64,000 nt of DNA from positions 12,151,215-12,215,214 of the forward strand of contig NC_091217.1 in NCBI RefSeq assembly GCF_040958095.1, in the 5' to 3' direction. The notes below the pieces were generated by a model. It searched no databases. It worked only from the letters and a program-made list of their open reading frames with translations, and had not been told where the DNA came from. Positions 14,073 through 25,066 of the stretch are shown one piece after another (position 1 is the stretch's first letter; each line of letters starts with the position of its first letter). This DNA comes from Procambarus clarkii. Lineage: Eukaryota; Arthropoda; Malacostraca; Decapoda; Cambaridae. The position numbers were made by a program, and so were the translations under genes.

Positions 14073-14308
14073 CACGTATGGCACTTGGAGATATTAATAG
14101 GAGTTGCCTTGTATGGGCCAATAGGCCTTCTCCAGTTACCTTCTTTCTTATAATTCCTTTCCTCCACTTATTTTTGGTGGTCAGGTGATCTGCCCAGGCG
14201 GATATAAAGGTCTGATCAGCAATCTTATCTTCATTCTACTTTGCTCTGATGAAGGCGAATTAGCCGAAAACGCGTTAAGCATTTTCTATTTTTCATATGT
14301 GGTTATTC

Positions 14309-14313
<5 letters not shown>
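13218..14313 (+). mobile_element. Penelope-like element, 5'-truncated, right arm of a palindrome
   Basis: The mirror copy of the left PLE, reading rightwards. The arm runs from the AATCAAATCAATTC centre to GGTTATTCTGCA, after which a (TA)n array begins. All coding and 3' features are those of the left arm. The right copy lacks the ~30-bp segment (12087-12118) that separates the left arm from its own (TA)n. The 3' tail holds the hammerhead-like motif at 14242-14281. Confidence 0.92.
14242..14281 (+). ncRNA. hammerhead ribozyme-like motif in PLE 3' region
   Basis: The order matches a minimal type I hammerhead: TGCT (stem I, 14242-14245), CTGATGA (14246-14252), one extra A, GGC...GCC (stem II, 14254-14256 with 14263-14265), GAA (14266-14268), palindromic AACGCGTT (stem III, 14269-14276), A17 at 14277, then AGCA (14278-14281) pairing with TGCT. 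PLEs are known to carry minimal hammerheads that act as dimers through a palindromic stem III. The extra base before stem II is a deviation, so activity is uncertain. Confidence 0.6.

Positions 14314-14397
<84 letters not shown>
14314..14397. repeat. (TA)n microsatellite
   Basis: Pure TA joining the end of the right PLE arm to inverted-repeat element B. Confidence 0.98.
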
Positions 14398-14400
<3 letters not shown>

Positions 14401-14783
14401 GTACCTAATAGCCAGAACGCACTTCTCAGCCTACTATTCAAGGCCCGATTTGCCTAATAAGCCAAGTTTTCATGAATTAATGTTTTTTCGTCTACCTAAC
14501 CTACCTAACCTAACCTAACCTAGCTTTTTTTGGCTACCTAACCTAACCTTACCTATAAATATAGGTTAGGTTAGGTTAGGTAGGGTTGGTTAGGTTCGGT
14601 CATATATCTACGTTAATTTTAACTCCAATAAAAAAAATTGACCTCATACATAGAGAAAAGGGTTGCTTTATCATTTCATAAGAAAAAAATTAAAGTAAAT
14701 ATATTAATTCAGGAAAACTTGGCTTATTAGGCAAATCGGGCCTTGAATAGTAGGCTGAGAAGTGAGTTCTGGCTACTAGGTAC

Positions 14784-14786
<3 letters not shown>
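14398..14786 (+). mobile_element. ~390-bp TIR element with TTAGG arrays, copy B
   Basis: Begins GTCGTACCTAATAGCCAGAA and ends TTCTGGCTACTAGGTACGAC. The left half has CCTAA-type runs (14491-14520), the right half TTAGG-type runs (14565-14600), then an AT-rich block (CTACGTTAATTTTAACTCC) shared by all copies. It differs from A, C and D by several substitutions (for example GAGAAAAGGGTTGC where the others have ATGAAATGGGTAGC). Confidence 0.88.

Positions 14787-14858
<72 letters not shown>
14787..14858. repeat. (TA)n microsatellite
   Basis: Pure TA joint between copies B and C. Confidence 0.98.
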
Positions 14859-14863
<5 letters not shown>

Positions 14864-15238
14864 ACCTAGTAGCCAGAACGCACTTCTCAGCCTAGTATGC
14901 AAGGCCCGATTTGCCTAATAAGCCAAGTTTTCACGAATTAATGTTTTTTCGACGACCTAACCTACCTAACCTAACCTAACCTAACTTTTTCTGCTACCTA
15001 ACTTAACCTAACCTATAAAGATAGGTTAGGTTAGGTAGGGTTGGTTAGGTTCGGTCATATATATGTACGTTAATTTTAACTCCAATAAAAAAAAATGACC
15101 TCATACATAATGAAATGGGTAGCTTTATCATTTCATAAAAAAAATTAGAGAAAATATAATAATTCAGGAAAACTTGGCTTATTAGGCAAATCGGGCCTTG
15201 CATAGTAGGCTGAGAAGTGCGTTCTGGCTACTAGGTAC

Positions 15239-15241
<3 letters not shown>
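14859..15241 (+). mobile_element. ~390-bp TIR element with TTAGG arrays, copy C
   Basis: Same structure and orientation as copy B, with GTTGTACCTAGTAGCCAGAA at the left end and GGCTACTAGGTACGAC at the right. Confidence 0.88.

Positions 15242-15313
<72 letters not shown>
15242..15313. repeat. (TA)n microsatellite
   Basis: Pure TA joint between copies C and D. Confidence 0.98.
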
Positions 15314-15316
<3 letters not shown>

Positions 15317-15699
15317 GTACCTAATAGCCAGAACGTACTTATCAGCCTACTATTCAAGGCCCGATTTGCCTAATAAGCCAAGTTTTCATGAATTAATGTT
15401 TTTTCGACTACCTAACCTACCTAACCTAACCTAACCTAACTTTTTCTGCTACCTAACCGAACCTAACCTATGAAGATAGGTTAGGTTAGGTTAGGTAGGG
15501 TTGGTTAGGTTCGGTCATATATCTACGTTAATTTTAACTCCATTAAAAAAAAATTGACCTCATACATAATGAAATGGGTAGCTTTATCCTTTCATAAGGA
15601 AAAAAATAGAGAAAATATATTAATTCAGTAAAACTTGGCTTATTAGGCAAATTTGGTCTTGCATATTAGGCTGAGAAGTGCGTTCTGGCTACTAGGTAC

Positions 15700-15702
<3 letters not shown>
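15314..15702 (+). mobile_element. ~390-bp TIR element with TTAGG arrays, copy D
   Basis: Same structure and orientation as B and C. The right TIR has small changes (AATTTGGTCTTGCATATTAGG). Confidence 0.88.

Positions 15703-15790
<88 letters not shown>
15703..15790. repeat. (TA)n microsatellite
   Basis: Pure TA closing the element mosaic. Confidence 0.98.
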
Positions 15791-15793
<3 letters not shown>

Positions 15794-15857
15794 CAGAGGA
15801 ATCAGAAAGATTCCTCGCCATAAAAGGTTCATGGTGAGGAACCTTTCATGATCATGA

Positions 15858-16252
15858 TTCAAAAGTATTGGATAGTTGAGACTATTTATGCCCAATACCC
15901 GATAGCACTAGGTAGTCACAGATCAGAAATAATTTTCATCAAATCAATTCACTATAGGGGAGAACTCGAGTGTCAATTGTAACCACAAACTTGTATAAAA
16001 CACAAGCCGATTGTATCAGAAAGGCTCGTCAGTGGTGTCGTTGCTTTTGTCAGTCTAAAGTTCGAACCTCTCCATGGTGAGGAGTCTTTCTGATACAATC
16101 AGCTTGAGGTTTATACAAGTTTGTGTTTACAATTGATACTCGAGTTCTCCCCTATAGTGAATTGATTTGATGAAAATGTTTTCTGATCTGTGACTACCTA
16201 GCGCTATCGGGTATTGGGCATAAATAGTCTCGACTATCCAATACTTTTGAAT
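15858..16252. repeat. foldback repeat, arms about 165 bp
   Basis: The left arm (about 15858-16023), running from TTCAAAAGTATTGGATAGT to TGTATCAGAAAG, is inverted at about 16087-16252 with few mismatches and a ~63-bp spacer. A smaller related inverted segment (GAGGAATC / TTCATGGTGAGGAACC) precedes it at 15793-15850. There is no coding capacity, and I cannot assign a family. Confidence 0.85.
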
Positions 16253-16735
16253 AGTTTGGTGGTCACAAGCAACCCCATCACCTGAACATTAGCATCAAAA
16301 CTTTACGAAGGTCTGATTCACAAATAATTATTTAAAAAAAATGGGACGCCTTAATGGCATACATGGAAAAAAAATAATTGGAAAATAATCACAAAACGAT
16401 GAAGTGTGTTTAGAAAGTAGCAAAAATAGATACTGTATACAGAAGGAAGCCCAAACTCACTGGTGGTCAGGAAAGATGTAACCCAGATTGTTTCCGACGA
16501 CCTAAGAATTTTTCCTTGACCCTGATATCTTGTAGGGCTAAATTGATATACCTCAAGAACGCTACATGAACACTTCCTGTACCTTGGAAAATATTTAGAG
16601 GCACCCAGGTTTACAACTTGAATCGAAGATAAACAAAATAATGTACACCCCGACGAAAGCTGGGAAATTCTGTCAGCGTAATACAGGAGTTCAGATAAAA
16701 ATATGAACCAAATATAAACCAAACAATGCACTCAC
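16253..16735. other. start of potassium-channel intron 1, no exon seen
   Basis: AT-rich sequence downstream (minus strand) of the channel exon. Two minus-strand frames here (16351-16731 and the tail of 16611-16811) are read-through of the donor and are not exons. Confidence 0.5.
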
Positions 16736-16811
16736 TTGGACCATCGAAACGACGGATTATGGTGTCAATGAAGAGGTTCTGAGGAGCGACGTGGCCCCTT
16801 CGGATAGGCAT
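16736..16811 (-). CDS. KCNH: ERG-type (KCNH) potassium channel, first coding exon
   Basis: The minus strand from ATG at 16811 encodes [12 protein letters not shown]...DTIIRRFDG, the start of the Per-Arnt-Sim cap of ERG-family voltage-gated potassium channels (vertebrate KCNH2, fly seizure), which begin [14 protein letters not shown]. In those channels the cap modulates deactivation at the plasma membrane of excitable cells. After 25 codons plus one base the exon meets a donor GTGAGTGC (16735 downward). That 76-nt, phase-1 exon equals the known length of vertebrate KCNH2 coding exon 1. The ATG context GGCCATCATGC is reasonable. FDG also occurs in ELK channels, but the RRGHVAPQN block favours ERG. 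No further exon of the gene is visible leftwards. Confidence 0.88.
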
Positions 16812-17053
16812 GATGGCCTCACTCTACAGATTAGGAACGATACACTCTGTCATCACTGTCTTGCTTGCCTCCCTTAGTCACGGCCCAAGTGTGGTCATCA
16901 GTGTGGCCACACGTGCTCAACACAACGTTAGTACTCTATACTGAGGCTCCAGGCTGTCAGTGCCACCAAAGTTAGTCCAGTTCACTACTGACACACGCGG
17001 ACACTGGCCGCAAGCACCACGACACACTTTTCTAGCTGTATTCAACGAACACC
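16812..17053 (-). promoter_or_regulatory. putative 5' UTR or promoter region of the potassium channel
   Basis: A locally higher-GC, non-repetitive stretch directly upstream of the channel ATG. On the minus strand TTTCTGTCCGCAG ends at about 17054, an acceptor-like site, so this may be a UTR segment joined to an earlier exon. If not, it is the promoter. No TATA box is evident at a usual distance. Confidence 0.35.
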
Positions 17054-17996
<943 letters not shown>

Positions 17997-18237
17997 GTCG
18001 TATCTAGTAGCCAGAACACACTTCTCAGCCTACTATGCAAGACCCGATTTGCCTAATAGGCCGAGTGATTTTCTTTATTTTCAAAATATTCTTTCCAATT
18101 GGTTTATTTGAAATATCATTATTATATTATGTTAAGAACATAAATTATTGACTTCGTTATGTTGGTTTAGGTTAGGTTAAGATAGGTTAGGTTAGGTAGG
18201 GTTGGTTTGGTTCGGTCAAATATCTACGTTAGTTTTG
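17997..18237 (+). mobile_element. TTAGG-bearing TIR element, copy E (partial)
   Basis: Begins GTCGTATCTAGTAGCCAGAA and continues through the left TIR into a diverged core, then TTAGG runs (18170-18200) and GGTTCGGTCAAATATCTACG. It stops at TTAGTTTTGATG, where a PLE tail begins. The right TIR is missing. Confidence 0.8.
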
Positions 18238-18375
18238 ATGACCAGACCACACACTAGAATGTGAAGGGACGACGACGTTTCGGTCCGTCCTGGGCCATTC
18301 CCAAGTCGATTGTGATGAGAAATAAGAGACAGGCATTTTATTGCCTGTCTCTTATTTCTTTATTTATTTCATTCT
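18238..18375 (-). mobile_element. PLE-type 3' tail with degenerate hammerhead-like core
   Basis: On the minus strand the sequence reads through CGACTTGGGAATGGCCC, AGGAC, GGACCGAAACGTCGTCG, the same order as in hammerhead motifs (core, stem-loop II, GAAAC), with an imperfect CTGANGA box. The same family appears as an inverted pair at 32989-33140. It ends in element E. A hairpin GAGACAGGCA...TGCCTGTCTC follows (18325-18350). Confidence 0.6.
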
Positions 18376-18380
18376 ATATA

Positions 18381-18436
<56 letters not shown>

Positions 18437-18455
18437 TATATATATATTATATTGC
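18376..18455. repeat. (TA)n microsatellite
   Basis: TA array with AATT interruptions. Confidence 0.95.
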
Positions 18456-18456
18456 A

Positions 18457-18835
18457 GTTGGCAGCACCCACCGACGCATCGTAGCGAAGGCTGCAGTGAG
18501 ATCAATCAGCCAGGAAGCAGCCACCTTGCTGAAACCTAATCAGCTCGGGTTTGGTATCCTCTAGGCTGTGAAGCTGCAGCACATGCAGCGCGAGCTTACC
18601 TTGCTGATCCCTCGGACCAGAAGGCACCAGTAAAGCTTGACTTTAAAAATGTCTTTAATCAAGTCAGCAGAGACGCTGTCCTCAGGGCTGTACACACCCA
18701 ATTCCTTCTTCTGTACCTATTCATCCAATCGTGCTACAGTGGGAAGTCTAAGCTTCTTTTTGGGGAGCATGAAACAGACTCCTGTGAAGGTGTTCAACAA
18801 GGTGGACACCTTGATGAAATAACTATGACCAACCT
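18457..18835 (+). pseudogene. LINE reverse-transcriptase fragment
   Basis: An open reading of about 63 codons from about 18630 includes VKLDFKNVFNQVSRDAV (RT motif A, Asp in LDFKN), SCYSGKSKLLFGEHE and SCEGVQQGG (RT motif B). Upstream (18460-18560) codons for PNQLGFG and an arginine-rich stretch fit the preceding RT region but contain stops. The YxDD motif is absent. It is a short, dead non-LTR fragment inserted next to (TA)n. Confidence 0.75.
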
Positions 18836-18892
18836 TACCACCAAGTGCTGTCGGGACGTTGGGGATATAGCCTCGGCTACAAATGCCTTTTA

Positions 18893-19503
<611 letters not shown>

Positions 19504-19565
<62 letters not shown>
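19504..19565. repeat. (TA)n microsatellite
   Basis: About 60 bp of TA. Confidence 0.97.
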
Positions 19566-19569
<4 letters not shown>

Positions 19570-22044
19570 TATATTATAATAATAATAATGTTGCCCAACT
19601 TTCTATAAGTACTGTACTAGCATTTTAGAAAGATAGGCTGCGATCGTTATACATAAGACCAATCCTTGAGAAACCACGATTAGTTTTATTTGGCAAAATG
19701 TATAAATAGTTAAAATGTGTAAATAGATGCGAATAAAAGTATTGTACTTGGTAGGAAATTGAACAAAATGCACTACTACAAAATAATAAACATTTTAAAG
19801 TATTGTACTGTACAGAAAATGTTACTGAATGAATTTCGAAAACAAAATACTACTTACCTTCAATAGGCTTCATGATCATTTAAATGCCAATAGACCTAGT
19901 CTAGTTCTAGTCGAGGACCACCGAACTGAAGTAAAGAAATTCAGAAAGAATGTTTTATATGGTATTGACCACAATACCATATAAACGAAACTACAATAGC
20001 TGTCTTTTTAGATTTCAGTGGAGTATTTGACTGTCAACTATGCACTTATGCTAGGATATGCAAGCTGAATATGTTAGGTATAAAAAACAGTGACCTAAAC
20101 TGCTTTGTAACTTTCAGCAATGCGGCGTCAACCATTTGAATCTGAAATAACCCCCAATGTCAAAACTGAACTTGCTTTATTGTATGTACATATTGTATTA
20201 ATATGTTTTAAATAAAAGAAAAAATATCAAAACCCAACTCCTGATGACGACACAAATTTATATATAACAGGCAAAACATATACATTATCCTTAACAAAAC
20301 GTTAAATCGACTATGCGTTTTGCGTTATAATCAACAACTTGATGGACTTAAGTCGAGTTGGACGAGTTGCCCAAACGGGATTACAGTGAACCCCTGGAAG
20401 AACGGGAGACAGTTGGTGTATGACTACACGTGCGTTTCAACCTAGGCTAGCAGCTACGTAGACTTCAGTGTTGCACATGCAGTTAGTGCTGACTCCCACA
20501 GGGAAGCAGCAGTTTCATAAATACAGAGGCCTGGGTCACAACCACCACTAAAGGGCATGAATAGCCCTTACAAGGAGAAATCTAGACATAAGTGTGGGTA
20601 CACCTCAATCTACGATTCACCTAACTTGCTTAATGGTAGGGAGCGCCGAAGGATAGGGTGAGGTGATTGTTGCCTGACTCCGGCTTCTTAGCTGTCCGCC
20701 AGGTCTTACATCTTCCCTCTCAGTCAATGGAGGACCATCGAACAGCTGTATGCTCAAAGTCTAATTCATCTGATAACTGGTGTCAGCTCCCGAATAACCA
20801 CAGCCTCAAGCTTACGAAGCGTCCTACGATCGTCGGTGCGTGTGATTATAATCATATCTTTCATTGCCTTGGCGATTCAGGATGGTGATGAGAATGATGT
20901 TGCTTAATAACTCCCACTTGCAAATGAAGTGTAAAACTTCTACTCAAGTGTATTTGCAGTATGTCCAACGTAGCATATATCTCGGAGCTCAGTCTCCAGC
21001 GCTGTACTTGTATTGATACTCTACATTAGTACCCCACAGTTTGGCAGAGATAATTGATTATTGCCGCCGGAAGGCGGCTAGTTTATTGTGCATCCCATAC
21101 TTATCCTGTGAGCAGAGGTGTTTACAATTCCTGTCAGTCAAATCTTTTTCACCTTCTCATCCTTCTTATATGCCTGAGTAAATGTATTTTTATAATATAA
21201 TTGACAGGAATTATATATCTTACAGTGAAAACCATGTTTTCACTGAAAACTTTACGAAGCCATGTTTCCGAAATGAAAATTACTAACGATCTCCAAACAG
21301 GAATTTTGACCCTACACTATATTCCAATTATTAATAAAGTTCATATACAGAGAGAAAAACGACAAGTGTTAACTGTAGCTTATGCTAAGGCAGATACGCA
21401 CCGATGTAATCAGATCACTCCGATTCTTTGATGAATAGAAAAATCTTGGGCCACCTTCAGTGAGAAGCAGAGCCGCGCGCAGAATCCAAAACCCCGACCG
21501 CTCAGCACCACGGCACAATACACACTGAGGCTCACTCCCCTTCGCTGCCTCCACCACCGGCCTCTCTCCCCCCACCACCACAACCCAACCATCACCAGCC
21601 CCACCCACATAGTATCACTTCCCTCCCCTTCCAATGCCACGCCTATCCACAATGATAACAGCGCCATTTATCCAGCCTTGTCGTTGGACCTGATTATCCA
21701 TAATTGTCGTTGGTCCATGTGGTCAAGAGATGGGGTTTGGGATTAGCCCCACTGCTGTCGCTTGAGGGACTGCTGCTGCGTTGGGAATTTGCTGGCATTT
21801 ATCTGAGACAAACCTTAAGCCTACTGCTGGCTCACCAGTACTGGTCTTGTCGACCACGCAACTCTGTTATATTTTTAGGTCTGCAGGGTCTTTCCTCCTT
21901 TCTAAATCCTGTGTGCAGTTACCACAGACTGAGGTGAAGGAGCCGTTAATTAACATTGTTCCTCGCTGCTACCACTGTCCCTGGTGTTGTCACTGTCCTT
22001 TGGTGCTCCTCATATTTTTCTTTTTATTATTGATACTTTATTGT
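19566..22044. other. mostly unique sequence, no gene supported
   Basis: Includes a short copy of the CCGAGGCG/TTTATTG repeat at about 21060-21115. Open frames at 20667-20888, 21369-21667 and 21704-22050 have no recognisable domains or splice context. Confidence 0.4.
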
Positions 22045-22190
22045 TTTTAATTTTGCCCCGAGGGGCGAGTTTATTAGGCAGCGCCACTCATCCTGTTAGA
22101 GAAAATACCACCATACAAGCACCCTGAAAAGGAAGAAACCCCGCTAGGGTGTTCATCCTGTCACTTGTACCCAAACACAGCTGGGACTTG
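22045..22190 (+). repeat. dispersed CCCCGAGGGGC repeat, second copy
   Basis: TTTTGCCCCGAGGGGCGAGT, GCAGCGCCACTCATCCTGT and GTTCATCCTGTCACTTGTAC match the copy at 19260-19400. About 145 bp, non-coding, probably a SINE or SINE fragment. Confidence 0.75.
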
Positions 22191-22355
22191 CTTAATTGTC
22201 TCAAGTGAACAACTCATCAAACAAGAAGATTAACATTTGTCAAAGGAAATTTACGTTTTCTTGTGGGTTCAAAATGGGGGAACCTTTTACGAACGATGTC
22301 TATATTTGACAAATAGTATTTTCCTACTCAAACATTATTGCTTTAAATAAATATT

Positions 22356-22384
22356 ATATATATATATCTTATATATATATATCT

Positions 22385-22466
<82 letters not shown>
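22356..22466. repeat. (TA)n microsatellite
   Basis: TA array with two CTTA interruptions at its left edge. Confidence 0.97.
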
Positions 22467-22471
<5 letters not shown>

Positions 22472-22629
22472 GTGTATACTGGCAGCAGGTTTTCTTTTAT
22501 ACATGATTCATTGAATATGACAGTATGTAGCCATCTTTTGGACGAGGGATCTTTAACTGTCCACTGTTGAGGGCTGTCAACTTTTGGAGTGTCCTCGTTT
22601 CTACATTAGTAGAAATCCTGAACCTAGAA

Positions 22630-23095
22630 CAGAAACCACAACACCTCCAATAAAATTATATTACAAATCAATCATGCACAGTGAACATAAAAATGATGAA
22701 ATAATCCGTAAAGGAGTAAAAAGCACTACTCCTAACCAGAACATAGACCTGATCATATTCTATAAAACAAAGAAGACTACCGACCTCCTTATTAATTAAA
22801 AACAGCTCGAAGCCGATGGAGAACCCTTTACAGAGTCAGACTCGGACATATATGCGCTTCCGCTTTGCATCGCCTTAAAACATCTTTTAACCGTAATCCA
22901 AGACAGCTCTCTAATCTCTGTCCTCCTGTATTTGATCTCGTCAAATGTTTCCATGTCATATGCCCTTTTCTTTATTTCTACGGTCTTCCTAAAACTCACA
23001 AACTTCTTGTTCTCCATCCTATCACTTCTTCAAGAGGCTCCATCGGTTATTTTCTTGCCTCCTGGTTTGCCAAAACTAAATTATTGTTAACCCAT
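22630..23095 (+). pseudogene. Penelope-like element fragments, out of order
   Basis: 22640-22797 encodes IKLYYKSIMHSEHK and NIDLIIFYKTKKTTDLLIN, the linker that precedes the GIY-YIG endonuclease in PLEs. 22870-23090 encodes FYGLPKTHKL and ITSSRGSIGYFLASW, a PLE RT motif normally upstream of that linker. The reversed order and the absence of both RT core and endonuclease show a rearranged remnant, different in sequence from the PLE at 12.1-14.3 kb. Confidence 0.7.
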
Positions 23096-23315
23096 GTTAC
23101 TGTTTTCCAATGCCGTTGCAAGTATAAAATAAATGAAATACAAAATTTCACTGAAATGTTTGATTAGACAAGTTTGTTTCATTGATTCAGTATGTAATTT
23201 AATATGAAAAAATATAGAATTTTATAAATAACTAAAACAAATGTTCAAGAAATGTGTATGTATTTAATTCTAAATAATCTATTACCAGAAATTTTTGCGT
23301 AGAAGTTGAAGTTTA

Positions 23316-25066
23316 CCTAGTGCAGGCAGTGCATCCACAACATCCTAGTGTAGGTAGTGCAGCCACAACAACCTAGTGTAGCCACAACATCCTAATGCAG
23401 GTAGTACAGCTACAACATCCTAGTGTAGGTAGTGCACCCACAACATCCTAGTGTAGGTAGTACAGCCACAACATCCTAGTGTAGGTAGTGCAGCCACAAC
23501 ATCCTAGTGTAGGTAGTGCAGCCACAACAACCTAGTGCAGGTAGTGCAGCCATAACATCCTAGTGCAGGTAGTACAGCCACAACATCCTAGTGCAGGTAG
23601 TACAGCCACAACATCCTAGTGCAGGTAGTGCAGCCACAACATCCTAGTGCAGGTAGTGCAGCCACAACATCCTAGTGCAGGTAGTGCAGTCACAACATCC
23701 TAGTGCAGGCAGTGCATCCACAACATCCTAGTGCAGGTAGTGCATCCACAACATCCTAGTGTAGGTAGTGCAGCCACAACATCCTAGTGTAGGTAGTGCA
23801 GCCACAACATCCTAGTGCAGGTAGTGCAGTCACAACATCCTAGTGCAGGCAGTGCATCCACAACATCCTAGTGCAGGTAGTGCATCCACAACATCCTAGT
23901 GCAGGTAGTACAGCCACAACATCCTAGTGCAGGTAGTGCAGCCACAACATCCTAGTGCAGGTAGTGCAGCCACAACATCCTAGTGTAGGTAGTGCAGCCA
24001 CAACATCCTAGTGCAAGTAGTGCAGCCACAACATCCTAGTGCAAGTAGTGCAGCCACAACATCCTAGTGTAGGTAGTGCAGCCACAACATCCTAGTGTAG
24101 GTAGTGCAGTCACAACATCCTAGTGCAGGTAGTGCAGCCACAACATCCTAGTGCAGGTAGTGCAGCCACAACACCCTAGTGTAGGTAGTGCAGCCACAAC
24201 ATCCTAGTGTAGGTAGTGCAGCCACAACATCCTAGTGCAGGCAGTACATCCACAACATCCTAGTGTAGGTAGTGCAGCCACAACATCCTAGTGTAGGTAG
24301 TGCAGCCACAACATCCTAGTGTAGGTAGTGCAGCCACAACATCCTAGTGTAGGTAGTGCAGCCACAACATCCTAGTGTAGGTAGTGCAGCCACAACATCC
24401 TAGTGTAGGTAGTGCAGCCACAACATCCTAGTGTAGGTAGTGTAGCCACAACATCCTAGTGTAGGTAGTGCAGCCACAACATCCTAGTGTAGGTAGTGCA
24501 GCCACAACATCCTAGTGTAGGTAGTGCAGCCACAACATCCTAGTGTAGGTAGTGCAGCCACAACATCCTAGTGTAGGTAGTGTAGCCACAACATCCTAGT
24601 GTAGGTAGTGCAGCCACAACATCCTAGTGTAGGTAGTGCAGCCACAACATCCTAGTGTAGGTAGTGCAGCCACAACATCCTAGTGTAGGTAGTGCAGCCA
24701 CAACATCCTAGTGCAGGTAGTGCAGCCACAACATCCTAGTGTAGGTAGTGTAGCCACAACATCCTAGTGTAGGTAGTGCAGCCACAACATCCTAGTGCAG
24801 GTAGTGCAGCCACAACATCCTAGTGCAGGTAGTGCAGCCACAACATCCTAGTGCAGGTAGTGCAGCCACAACATCCTAGTGCAGGTAGTGCAGCCACAAC
24901 ATCCTAGTGCAGGTAGTGCAGCCACAACATCCTAGTGCAGGTAGTGCAGCCACAACATCCTAGTGCAGGTAGTGCAGCCACAACATCCTAGTGCAGCCAC
25001 AACATCCTAGTGCAGGTTGTGCAGCCACAACATCCTAGTGCAGGTAGTACAGCCACAACATCCTAG
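23316..25066. repeat. 28-bp satellite array, about 62 units
   Basis: 28-bp units of type CATCCTAGTGTAGGTAGTGC plus AGCCACAA, alternating between GTGTAGG and GTGCAGG variants, with rare ACAACC or GTACAGCC forms. The left edge is degenerate. The array continues after a 1.4-kb insert at 26476. Confidence 0.97.

Noticed and set aside
16351-16731. 126-codon minus frame beside the channel exon
   Set aside because: Intronic read-through past the GTGAGT donor, with no channel similarity beyond residue 25.
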